Shown here in pieces: positions 54,700 through 63,467 of a DNA stretch of 64,000 bases. The notes beneath the pieces are model-generated. The model was given only the letters and a program-made list of their open reading frames with translations. It searched no databases and was not told the DNA's origin. Positions within the stretch are counted from its first letter, which is position 1. Each line of letters starts with the position of its first letter. The stretch covers positions 310,001-374,000 of the forward strand of contig NZ_SJKB01000001.1 of NCBI RefSeq assembly GCF_004331465.1. The letters run 5' to 3'. The DNA is from Kribbella pittospori (GTDB taxonomy: Bacteria; Actinomycetota; Actinomycetes; Propionibacteriales; Kribbellaceae). Made by a program: the position numbers and the translations under genes.

Positions 54700-55338
54700 G
54701 TCACTGCCCCACCACACCAGTCCTGGCCACCACGCCGGTATAGGTAGCCAGCGGTGCTTGTCGATGTTCGAGAGCCGGTTCACGACATGCAGCGAGTTCC
54801 CCTTCGCCATGAGACGGTATTCGTCATCGGTGGCCGGCTCAAGGCCGAAGGCTTCGCCCTGCTCCGGGTAGTAGGACGACTGTGGCCATCGCAGCGCCGG
54901 GAGGGTGATGTTCTTCCGGGGCAGCTGCAATGGCTGCTCAAAGAACGCGTCGAACTGCTTGGGTGTGGCGGCGATGGGGAATTGGCAGACCTGCTCCTCT
55001 GCGATAGTCATCTCTCGGTCGAGTCCGTGTTGGGTGAGCGCGAAGGCCACATTGTCGAGCGCGGACCGAAGGCAGTGCAGCGCGTCGCCGAGCATGAGAG
55101 ATATTTCGGCAGGCACTGGAGCCGCTGGCCTGAAGACGTACTCCGTGACGTTGGGGTCGTCTCTTGGCACCACCGCCGCGGGACAGGCGGGCCGGTAGTC
55201 ATTGCAGGCACTCCGGAGGCGGAAGATGTGTCTCTCGCCATGAGCACACTTCAGTGCCCACGCGCGCTCCGATGACAACCAATACTCAGGAATCACTGGG
55301 GAAGCATGTCGTCGGACCAAGCGCAGCACCGCCCGCAC
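54700..55338 (-). CDS. Truncated hypothetical protein with a DALHxLRSALD motif
   Basis: From GTG 55338 the reading frame gives about 210 residues before it runs into the IS1634 remnant. It contains ISLMLGDALHCLRSALDNVA and FALTQHGLDREMTIAEEQV, a pattern I recognise from an actinobacterial family of unknown function, and LSNIDKHRWLPIPAWWPGL. The C-terminus is lost at the junction near 54700 (the frame stays open into the transposase fragment to 54196). Probably non-functional as it stands. Confidence 0.6.
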
Positions 55339-55635
55339 CTACCTCGAGCTGTTCCAGCTCGTGCGCCACACTGACCGGAGGATGAGAACTCCACGTCAGA
55401 CACACCTGAAGGTATGAACGCCGAGCAATTGAGTCAGCAGGTGTCGTCAGGTGAACAGGCGAACATGTCCGGTGTCCCCGGGTGAATCCTTCGATGTACC
55501 GACGTCAAGAACTGTGTGGCCTCAGTACCGGTTGGTGACAACCGCGGCGCTGGCTCTCACGCCGCAAGGACCGTTCGGTTTCACTTCCAGGTGTGCGTCT
55601 TCGGTGGCATCCTGTAAGTCCCGAGGGAGGTCCGC

Positions 55636-56523
55636 ATGAGTACCGATAACAGGGTGCGCGAAGCCATCGCTGCCATGAAGTCCACTGCCGCTGACTCCAT
55701 GAAGGGACGAGCCGAGCAGTCTCTTCGCGAGGCCAGCAGTGCCCAGCCATCGGAGACCCTCCTTCGGAGTCTGGAAGACCAGAGAGAATCAGCCGTTGAT
55801 CCTCTGGACGAAGTAGTCACCAGCATCTCGTCGCATCTCTTTGCAGACTGGCTTCCTGCCAACCTTGCCTACATGGATGAGTTATCGACATTCGGCCCTG
55901 GTCCGAATGGTGCAGGCTCCGCCGTTGGGGGGTTCCAAACCCCGATCTTGCGGCCCGGCTCCGCCACCATACGGTTCGACGCAAACAGCCCCGACAGCGA
56001 GAAGTGGTGGCTCAGCATGTGGGGAGATTCTTGCGTGCTGCCGGAGGCTCCGTTCGCCGGTAAGGCCTACTTCCGATTCTCCACTCGCATGACGTCAGAA
56101 GTGTTTCATGGTGCCGGCGAACGGGCGATGTGGGGCAGTGTGGTCCAGCCCTGGGCTACAAGTGACATATTCGCTGACGGTCCTCACCCACACGGGGCCC
56201 CCATTACACGGCTTCTGTTTCAGCAACTCAGTCCTGTAGAGGATCATCAGTACGAGCAGGCCTCGAGCGCATGGCGGGATGTTGTCGGCAGTATCGAACT
56301 CACTCCTGGCAGCCGCCCTGCGGTCCTCGTCGTCATAGGATTTAATATTGGTCTCAGGAACGCCAGCGCCAGAGTGAGGGCGGAAGCTCAAGTGAGAATG
56401 GTCACGACCCCGGGAGTTCCAGACACTCAGTATCAGCATGGCCGCCTCGAATATATGTACCAGCCGGATTGGTGGATCAAAGCAGCATCAGACAAGATCG
56501 ACCTGCAAGCAGCACCAATCTGA
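55636..56523 (+). CDS. Hypothetical protein inside the IS1634-bounded segment
   Basis: The 295-residue protein from ATG 55636 (behind GAGGGAGGTCCGC) has a helical N-terminal 75 residues (VREAIAAMKSTAADSMKGRA, EQSLREASSAQPSETLLRSL) and a beta-rich C-terminal region from about residue 100 with many tryptophans (SEKWWLSMWGDSC, MWGSVVQPWATSD). No membrane segment or catalytic motif is recognised. It has no homologue known to me and may be cargo. Confidence 0.6.
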   Translation: MSTDNRVREAIAAMKSTAADSMKGRAEQSLREASSAQPSETLLRSLEDQRESAVDPLDEVVTSISSHLFADWLPANLAYMDELSTFGPGPNGAGSAVGGFQTPILRPGSATIRFDANSPDSEKWWLSMWGDSCVLPEAPFAGKAYFRFSTRMTSEVFHGAGERAMWGSVVQPWATSDIFADGPHPHGAPITRLLFQQLSPVEDHQYEQASSAWRDVVGSIELTPGSRPAVLVVIGFNIGLRNASARVRAEAQVRMVTTPGVPDTQYQHGRLEYMYQPDWWIKAASDKIDLQAAPI

Positions 56524-56781
56524 CCTGGTTCGTATTTCAGCGTCCCGGTCGGAAATTCTTCGGCTGTCTTTGAAGGCGCATCTAGCGGCGTTTTCAGCAC
56601 CAGGCTTAGTAGCCCCAGTCCCGACTGTGACTAGGCTGAGTCCGCTGCCCAGTCATGGTCCACCGCTGACAAAGGCGTTGACCGACCCGGCACCTGATCG
56701 CATCCCCTGTTCAGCGCAGCCAGACCACCATGCGTCCGCATGAACTGCGCGGGCCTTGCACACTAACTTGAGCCAAGTCGG

Positions 56782-57103
56782 GCGGATTGGAGGATGCGGC
56801 AACCTGTGTTGAACTCGGAATACCGGAGATTGTGTCGCAATTGAGCTATGAAGTGCCCGACCGAACGGCAACCGTGCTCGATTGAGTCAGTGGTGGCCGT
56901 GGCCTGGATTGGGCCTGACGGAATGTCGAGCCAGACGCTCAGTCGTCTCGCCCGGTTGCTACGTCATGGTCGGAGCCGACGCAATCGTCGCTCATCGTTT
57001 TCAGACCGAGCAGCTGTCGCGTGAGTCCGTGGCGCTCTTGACGGCGGCAGGGGAGAAGCGGCAGGGGAGAAGCTGCCTCGCCGTGGGGTGCGGGGTCGTG
57101 CTA
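56782..57103. repeat. Long direct repeat, right copy
   Basis: Identical to 53477-53608 joined directly to 54020-54199 of the left copy, except one base (C to G in GCCGACGCAATCG) and an extra 14-bp unit GGCAGGGGAGAAGC. It contains the last 33 codons and stop of the NACHT gene without the rest. It lacks the 411-bp insertion present in the left copy. Confidence 0.85.
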
Positions 57104-57472
57104 AGTCGGATCAGGTTGGTCGACAACTTGCCCTGCCTGATGGGCGACTGTCTGTGGCCCTGCGTTCCCGTGGGGACGGCTATTGGTTGTTCTCGACGCT
57201 GGATGACTGGTCCCGAACCTCCTTGCACCTCTGCTGCTTGAAGTGCCTCAGTCGAACGTTGGAGGTCGTTGACCAGGTCCAGGCCGCCGACGAGATCGGG
57301 GAGGATTGTGCTCGCTTTAGAGTGCCGCGCATTCTGTTGGGGCGCGAGGACCCGCGGCCGAATGTAAATCGGCGACCAAGTAGTCCGAAGACTAACCGTG
57401 AGAGTGCCCACAGTTCGCAATGCGCCTCTGGAGCAAGCAGATGTGTTTGGGTCGGCAGTAGGGTGCGGTACT
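57104..57472. other. Intergenic stretch without a supported gene
   Basis: No frame in these 369 bp has a ribosome binding site and coding character. Short frames on both strands run into the direct repeat or the next gene. Confidence 0.4.
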
Positions 57473-58861
57473 TCAGTCCAGCAGTTGCTTCCGATGACGC
57501 CACGCGAGCGTTAGGCATGCGGCGCTCGTTTGCCCGAGAGGCTCGCGCGTAGTCAGCCGTCTGACTGTCTCCTCGTCGAAAGGCAGCCCGCGGATCGACT
57601 TGTTGTTGTTCAGGGAAAACACCACCTCTCCTTCCGGGTTTGTGGCTACCAGATCACGGAACAGGTCGTCGAAGACGGTGTCGTCGATGACGGTGGTTGT
57701 GGCGATCGATGAGTTGAGGCTTAGGGCGTCGAGGATGACGCCCAGGGCATGCGGGCGAACAGTGCCGGCGTCGCGGGCGGCGGTCATGTCTCGGTAGAAC
57801 GGCCAGACGTCGTAGTCCACGGGGACACCGCTGCTGCCGTCGTGTTCTGGTTGGCCGAGCATCTCCTCGGCGTACTCGCGCACCATGTTGCGCCAGATGT
57901 CGAGGTCGCTCGAGATGCTTTGGGGCGAGATGCTGGCGGGTTGGAACTCGCCAGCGGGCAACAGGCTGTAGTGCCGGCCATTCGTGACCTGCGTCGGGTC
58001 GCGTCTGAGCAGGAAGAAGGTCCCGCTGCCGTCGGCGGTGTTGCGGCGGATCGTGAGTGTGCTGACGCCGGGGTTGACGATGCGAGTCGAGAGGTCGAAC
58101 GGATCGGAGACCAAACCTCTGAACGGCAGGTACGACCAGTCGAGGTGGCCGCCGAGCTCCGCTGCCGCGGACTCATGTGCCAGTACCTCGGAGACGTCGA
58201 GTTTGTCGAAGAAGGTCGAGAGGCCAAACGTCATCCGGCCGGCGCCCTCGCTCCACTCGATGTCGGTGAGTCGGTAGCTGTGGCGGTTTTCGAACAGGGC
58301 TGGTTTCCGCAGGTACCGGATCGCGGCTGTGTAGCGTGTGAAGGCGTGTCCTGGCGCGCGCAAGGGAAGTGCGGGGCGGGCCTCTGCTTCGATCCCGGTG
58401 ATTCTTGCCTTCGGCGGGTTGTCGTCCCACTGCAGAACGAGATTCTCAAGTGGTACTGGCCCGCTCGGAAGCCAAGAGGTCGTGGAGATCGCTGGCACGT
58501 GCTCCACGCGGAGCGCTGGATCGTACAAGTCGGCAGTGCGGGCGGCCAGGCCGATTCCGCTCTCGATCAGGTATTGCCGTACCTCGCGCCAGTGTGTCTG
58601 GCTTGCTTCAACGGCGGCGTCGGGCGACGGTCTCTCATCGGCTTGGGTTAGCCGAGCTGACCTCTCGGTCTGTAGCTGTGAGATGGCGCCGGGCTGTGCC
58701 TCAAGCAGCATGCCGAAGCGTCGTTGGACGCTCTCATCAGCGTCCTTCAATGCAGCGTCGAGTACCTCTTGCATGCCCGGGGAGAGCACCATGTCCGGAT
58801 TCGCCTCCCAGTTCGCGACGGTGCGGACTCCGGCGCCGAGGCGACTGGCGAAGGCTTCGCT
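57473..58861 (-). pseudogene. 5'-truncated HTH protein gene with a large C-terminal domain
   Basis: Upstream of ATG 58792 the same frame continues as SEAFASRLGAGVRTVANWEA (58861 downwards), the recognition part of an XRE-type HTH, then is cut by the IS3 end at 58862. The 460-residue remainder (MVLSPGMQEVLDAALKDADE ... LAWRHRKQLLD) has a middle region with LLPAGEFQPASISPQSISSD and VREYAEEMLG, which has a Nudix-box-like REx(A)EE pattern. The first HTH helix and the native start are missing, so it is probably inactive, unless ATG 58792 is used. Confidence 0.7.
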
Positions 58862-58894
58862 GGGGTCTGCTGCGCGAGTAGGTGACAGTTTCGG

Positions 58895-59758
58895 TCACGC
58901 AGCCTGACTGGCTGGCGTGGTCATGATTACTTCGTACTCGATGGGGGTCAACCGGCCGAGGGCTGCTTGGCGTCTTCGGCGGTGGTAGGTCCGTTCGATC
59001 CAGGTCACGATCGCGATCCGGAGCTCGTCGCGGGTGGTCCAGGTCAGTCGATCGAGAACGTTGTTTTGCAGCAGGGCGAAGAAGCTTTCCATGGCGGCGT
59101 TGTCGCCGGCTGCGCCGACCCGGCCCATCGAGCCGACCAGGCCGTGGCAGGCGATCGCACGCGCGAACTTCCTGGATCGGAACTGAGATCCGCGGTCAGT
59201 GTGCAGAATGGAGCCGGCCACATCAGGGCGCCTCGCGACGGCGTTGTTCAGTGCGGCAACGGCGAGCCGGGATTTCATCCGCGAATCGATGGAATAGCCC
59301 ACGATCCGGTTCGAGTACACATCCTTGACCGCGCACAGATACAGCTTGCCCTCACCCGTGCGGTGCTCGGTGATGTCGGCCAACCACAGCTGGTTCGGGA
59401 CCTGTGCGGTGAAGTCACGGCGCACGAGGTCGTCGTGGACCGGCGGGCCAGGCTTCTTGCCGTTCTTGCCACACTTTTTCTTCCCGAAGGCACTCCACCA
59501 GCCGTGCTCGGAGCAGATCCGCCACGCGGTCCGATCAGCCATCGGTACACCGGCATCGCGGGCCTCGTCGACCAGGAACCGGTAGCCGAACTCCGGGTCA
59601 TCGCGGTGGGCGTCGAACAGCGCGTTGGCCCGATAGGCCCGCTCGAGCTCGGCAGGAGTCACCGGCCGGGCCAGCCACCGGTAGTAGGGCTGGCGAGCGA
59701 TCTTCAATACCCGGCACGTCACCGCGACGGGGATCCCGTCGACGGCCAGCTCGCTCAC
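58895..59758 (-). CDS. IS3-family transposase OrfB (DDE integrase)
   Basis: The 287-residue protein has the rve/integrase core: NQLWLADITEHRTGEG with D128, SILHTDRGSQFRSRKF with D188, and GDNAAMESFFALLQNN with E224, the DDE triad. The N-terminal HTH_21 region (ARQPYYRWLARPVTPAELER, DDPEFGYRFLVDEA) is complete. GTG 59758 overlaps orfA by 4 bp. It looks intact. Confidence 0.93.
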   Translation of the reverse strand: MSELAVDGIPVAVTCRVLKIARQPYYRWLARPVTPAELERAYRANALFDAHRDDPEFGYRFLVDEARDAGVPMADRTAWRICSEHGWWSAFGKKKCGKNGKKPGPPVHDDLVRRDFTAQVPNQLWLADITEHRTGEGKLYLCAVKDVYSNRIVGYSIDSRMKSRLAVAALNNAVARRPDVAGSILHTDRGSQFRSRKFARAIACHGLVGSMGRVGAAGDNAAMESFFALLQNNVLDRLTWTTRDELRIAIVTWIERTYHRRRRQAALGRLTPIEYEVIMTTPASQAA

Positions 59759-60062
59759 GAGCGGGTAGATCCTTTTCCCGGCACATTCGCCTGCGACAGG
59801 TACGCCGCCGCGCGACGCAGCACCTCGTTCTCCTGCTCCAGCAGCTTGATCCGCCGGCGCGCCTCCCGCAGCTCGGCCGACTCTGTGCGCGTGACACCGG
59901 TTTGGCGCCCTCGTCGACCTCGGCCTGGCGCAGCCACTTGAACAACGTCATCGGGTGAACGCCGAAGTCCTTGGCAATCTGCTCGACCGTCACGCCAGGA
60001 CCCCGGTCACGAGCAACACGCACCACGTCATCGCGGAACTCCCGCGGATAAGGCTTGGGCAC
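59755..60062 (-). pseudogene. IS3-family OrfA with an internal frameshift
   Basis: From GTG 60062 (behind GGAAGGATG) the frame reads VPKPYPREFRDDVVRVARDR and VTVEQIAKDFGVHPMTLFKW, the OrfA HTH. Near 59897-59900 one base (a G of CCGG) is missing relative to the family, so the frame changes; the downstream frame then gives VTRTESAELREARRRIKLLE and QENEVLRRAAAYLSQANVP, the OrfA leucine zipper, ending in GTGA overlap with orfB. Unless corrected by frameshifting, no full OrfA is made and the element is defective. Confidence 0.75.
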
Positions 60063-60236
60063 AGCAACATCCTTCCAGGCCCACCTCACGGCAAGCCAAC
60101 TCAGATGTCACCTATCCGTGCAGCAGACCCAGTCAGCTCGGCGGGCTGTTGACGCGTAGCGACCACACATGCAGCTAGGCTGCCACGCCACAGGCTCGCG
60201 CAGCTGCAAGTCAGGCCAGTCCGCCGGGCGCGTTGA

Positions 60237-63089
60237 CTACACGCGGGCGGTGAAGTCAACTTCGCCGTCTGACCACCTCTCCAGCATCGGAAACTCTGAA
60301 ATAGGATCGCTGTCTGATGCTTCGGGACGAAAGCGCTTCATCAGCAGCGGGCGCAGGGAGGAGAACTGGCCCATACGAAGCGCGATGAGTTCGTCAACCA
60401 AGGATTGCTCTTCCGGGCGGCCGGAGGTGTTGGCGTCCTCGCCGGATCGCTCATAGGTAACCGCGAGCAGATATCCGACAGCCAAGATCTCAGAGGCTGT
60501 AGGATCGGAGAGGGACTCAGTTCCGGAGTGTGATTCGAATAGGTAAGAGCGGGATCCGCGGCCGAAAGTCATCCGTATCGGCGCGACCTCATAACCTTGC
60601 AAGAACTCCCCGAGCGGGCCGAGCCATTCTCGGTGCCAGACGTTGTGTTCGCCTGGCGTGAGCGCAGTTGACAGGCATACGAACGCGGGCTCGATGTAGA
60701 TGAAGCTGAACAGTTTCGGCTCTACTTGCTCAAACATCCAATTCAGATCGATTTGAGTTCCGTCGAGATTCCTTTCCAGGACAGAGCGAATGTCTGCCCG
60801 ATGATTGAGAAGTGCAAGCTTCTGGATATCTAATGATTCTGACGCGGCACGAGTGATGGTGTCCGCGTGCGTATCGGCCAGGTCGTCAAAATACTGGATC
60901 CAGTCGTCCCGACGTCCGGGCGTGCTTATATTGCCTAAGGACGTCCCGGCACACAGCAGGAATTCAGCGTATCTCCAAAGATCTTCGTCAGACGCCGAGA
61001 CGCCGTCGGAAATCTCTTGGGCGATGGCAACCTTAACGGTGTCCACGTCTCGCTCATCAACATTTGACAGAGTTACATTCAACGCTGCGGCTTCATGGCC
61101 GACTGGATATTCCCGAAGCGCCGTGTGTACTACGACCAGGTGGATAAGCTCGCGAATCACCGGTGGTGCAAGTTGTACGAAGCTGAGGCACCTTCCGAGG
61201 AATGCCAGGATGTTGTTTTGCTCGCTGACCGCACGACCGCGGATCTTCGTCATGAGTCGATTGAAAATGCGGGCCGCGCCGTTCGCGGTCTTCTTGTCTA
61301 CAATCTGGACCGCCAACTGAGCGACCACGTCCCACTCTGCCACTGCGAGATGCGGATCGAGGAGATCAGCAAGTTCCTCGGGAGTGTCAGTGACTCGCGA
61401 CAGGTGGTGGGCACTGAAATATTCGAGGAATGTCCGGTGCGTAAACTTGTACAGTGGTTCACCGTCAGATGTCGAGCCTACATCGCTGAAAACCCAAGCG
61501 CGACCACGGCAGAATCTCACGAACTCTAGGGCCGCAGCTTCGGCCTCCCCCGAGTCCTCAAAGGAGCTGTGCAGTAGGAAGTTTGTTGTTTCATCGACCA
61601 ATTCGGATTCCGTGGCCCCGTCGTCGCCCTTCGACGTCAGAAGCCAAAACGCGAGGTGCTTCATGCTGGGGTCTACCATCTGACCTGCTCGAAGCTCGAT
61701 AGCGAGCTTTCGATGGCCATCCCACTGTTCATACAGCATCGTGGCGCACTTCTCGTACACTGCCGGGCGATTCTTGGGAATCGATCTCTCGCCGCGATAG
61801 ATGATACACATTAATGCGAGAAGGAGCGGTGTCTCCCTAAGATCTGGGACCGCGCTGCTTTCTGACAGGAAACTCGCTGCCCATTCGGCTGCGCGGCTTC
61901 GGCCATCCTCCTGTGCGAACCACTTTTCCACGTACTCCGCAACCTGATCCTCATTGAATCCCGTCAATTGGAGCACGCGGAACTGGTCCGAGTCCATCGG
62001 AGCTTGGGCGTATCCGACGCGCCGGGATGTAACGAGGGATCGAGCGAGAGGGTAGGTGTTGCAAAAGTGGCCGACTGCATCGGTGACGTCTCGCCGCCGG
62101 CTCGTGTCGAGTAATTCATCCAGCCCATCGAAAATTACCATTGCTGCCCCGGTCTCAAACAGATGCTCGATGTATTTCGCTGACGGCGGCTCGCAATGGT
62201 AATGAGCTCGCAGCTTGTCGGCGATGTGCTCAATAACCGACTTCTGTGGAGCATGGGGCGCAGCGAACTCGCGGAGAATTACTAGAAACGGGACTGGTGA
62301 GCCTGGATCTCGCGCAAACTGCCACATTACGACCTGGCTCGCCGTTGATTTTCCGTGGCCAGGATCCCCGAGCAGAACTGTGCGATCGATTTCCTGCTCA
62401 AGTGAGACTGCGGATTGGCTGTCCGAATCAACTATTGTCGGTGTGACATAGATTCTGTCGATCGGAACCTTACGGCGATGTTCGAAATCTGGCGGTTCGA
62501 TGAATCCATGCCCGATAGCTGCCTGTTTGCGGTACCGAGCTACAAACCTGTCAAGAGCGATTGGATCGACCTGCCCTGCTTTTTCGGCTAGGCGCCGCTC
62601 TATCGCTTCGAGGACGTGAACTGATCTGTTCGAACTTGCTTCACTGCGCAGCAGTTCATATGCGTCGGGCTTGGTTCGCTTCAAAGCGTCTATCGCCGCG
62701 TCGCGTTGGCGGACGAGCATCTCGAATAGAGGCCGAGAGCTTGCCTGATCGATCGAGCTGAAATGATGACTGAATACCGAATCCCAGCGACGACTGACCG
62801 ATTCATACGCACTCGCCTGCGTCGAAGTCAGCCCTAATGTTGTGAGCTCAAAGGCAAGGCATTGAATATCCGGCCGCTGCAAGAATCGCTGTAAGTCGTC
62901 GTGTGTCATCCCGTCGGGCATGTCGACCGTGCCGCGCAGCGGCGCGGTCCTGAGGTCCAGCGGCTCAAGGAGAAGTGTGCCGGAAGTTCGTTCTCGGCCT
63001 GTCGCGGCGGCCCGCCGGCCGGAGCCGAGTTGTTTGGCGATTCGAATTAGTCCAGCGCTGATCAGCTCCGCGAGCAGCGACTCCCACAT
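60237..63089 (-). CDS. NACHT-domain STAND NTPase, second candidate antiphage protein
   Basis: The 950-residue protein from ATG 63089 has a helical N-terminal part (about 1-230, without a nuclease motif I can see), then the NACHT NTPase: Walker A LLGDPGHGKSTA at 239-250 and Walker B MVIFDGLDELLD at 317-328, with SRRVGYAQ and a winged-helix-like FTHRTFLEYFSAHHLSRV further on. The 350-residue C-terminus is of unknown fold. The coding DNA is AT-richer than the flanking chromosome. bNACHT defence is inferred. It starts at the right of the IS3 element and reads toward it. Confidence 0.85.
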   Translation of the reverse strand: MWESLLAELISAGLIRIAKQLGSGRRAAATGRERTSGTLLLEPLDLRTAPLRGTVDMPDGMTHDDLQRFLQRPDIQCLAFELTTLGLTSTQASAYESVSRRWDSVFSHHFSSIDQASSRPLFEMLVRQRDAAIDALKRTKPDAYELLRSEASSNRSVHVLEAIERRLAEKAGQVDPIALDRFVARYRKQAAIGHGFIEPPDFEHRRKVPIDRIYVTPTIVDSDSQSAVSLEQEIDRTVLLGDPGHGKSTASQVVMWQFARDPGSPVPFLVILREFAAPHAPQKSVIEHIADKLRAHYHCEPPSAKYIEHLFETGAAMVIFDGLDELLDTSRRRDVTDAVGHFCNTYPLARSLVTSRRVGYAQAPMDSDQFRVLQLTGFNEDQVAEYVEKWFAQEDGRSRAAEWAASFLSESSAVPDLRETPLLLALMCIIYRGERSIPKNRPAVYEKCATMLYEQWDGHRKLAIELRAGQMVDPSMKHLAFWLLTSKGDDGATESELVDETTNFLLHSSFEDSGEAEAAALEFVRFCRGRAWVFSDVGSTSDGEPLYKFTHRTFLEYFSAHHLSRVTDTPEELADLLDPHLAVAEWDVVAQLAVQIVDKKTANGAARIFNRLMTKIRGRAVSEQNNILAFLGRCLSFVQLAPPVIRELIHLVVVHTALREYPVGHEAAALNVTLSNVDERDVDTVKVAIAQEISDGVSASDEDLWRYAEFLLCAGTSLGNISTPGRRDDWIQYFDDLADTHADTITRAASESLDIQKLALLNHRADIRSVLERNLDGTQIDLNWMFEQVEPKLFSFIYIEPAFVCLSTALTPGEHNVWHREWLGPLGEFLQGYEVAPIRMTFGRGSRSYLFESHSGTESLSDPTASEILAVGYLLAVTYERSGEDANTSGRPEEQSLVDELIALRMGQFSSLRPLLMKRFRPEASDSDPISEFPMLERWSDGEVDFTARV

Positions 63090-63467
63090 TGCGTTTCCCC
63101 TCCGGCCGTCTATGCGATTGGCGCACGCTTGATGTTCGCCACATCGGTCCAGACTGCTCGATCGTTACGACCAACCAGCCGCGCCACGAACGAAGACAAC
63201 GTCCGAGCTTGCGTGAGATGGTGGCAGCTGGCGCCACACCAGGGTGGTAACGCCACTGGCGCCCGGCGCCACGTCGGATTCGGGGTGGTCGACGAGAACG
63301 GGGACCCAGCTCTGTTCGCGCCCCATCTGGGCTGGCGGCCGGAACCTGGCTTCCGCACGCGCCGCCGGAACGGCCCCGCGCGTCGGGATGTGGGGAGGGT
63401 CCACATTCGCTCGCGTCAGGTGATCATCGTTGGATGGTTCGCGGCTGGATATCCTCTGTCATGTCGC
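63090..63467. other. Intergenic stretch between the NACHT gene and the IS481-like element
   Basis: These 378 bp have open frames on both strands but no recognisable family or ribosome binding site. The promoter of the second NACHT gene should lie in the first 100 bp. Confidence 0.4.

Larger units (their letters stand above)
54201..56780 (+). mobile_element. IS1634-like element whose transposase interior has been replaced
   Basis: GACTTGGCTCA at 54202-54212 and its exact complement TGAGCCAAGTC at 56769-56779 form 11-bp terminal inverted repeats that abut the two long direct repeats. Inside, only the N-terminal third of an IS1634-type transposase remains (54310-54698), followed head-to-head by a truncated gene and an intact hypothetical gene. 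The whole interval therefore looks like a defective element with captured DNA, bounded by duplicated flanks. Confidence 0.65.
58863..60130 (-). mobile_element. IS3-family insertion sequence
   Basis: GGGTCTGCTG at 58863-58872 and its complement CAGCAGACCC at 60121-60130 are the outer ends of imperfect terminal inverted repeats that share GGTGACA further in. Between them lie orfA and orfB in the standard order. I see no target-site duplication and the host gene half is not found on the right side, so an adjacent deletion probably followed insertion. Confidence 0.75.

Noticed and set aside
58855..60140. Target-site duplication around the IS3 element
   Set aside because: The bases outside the two inverted repeats (GCTG and AGTC) do not match at 3 to 5 bp.
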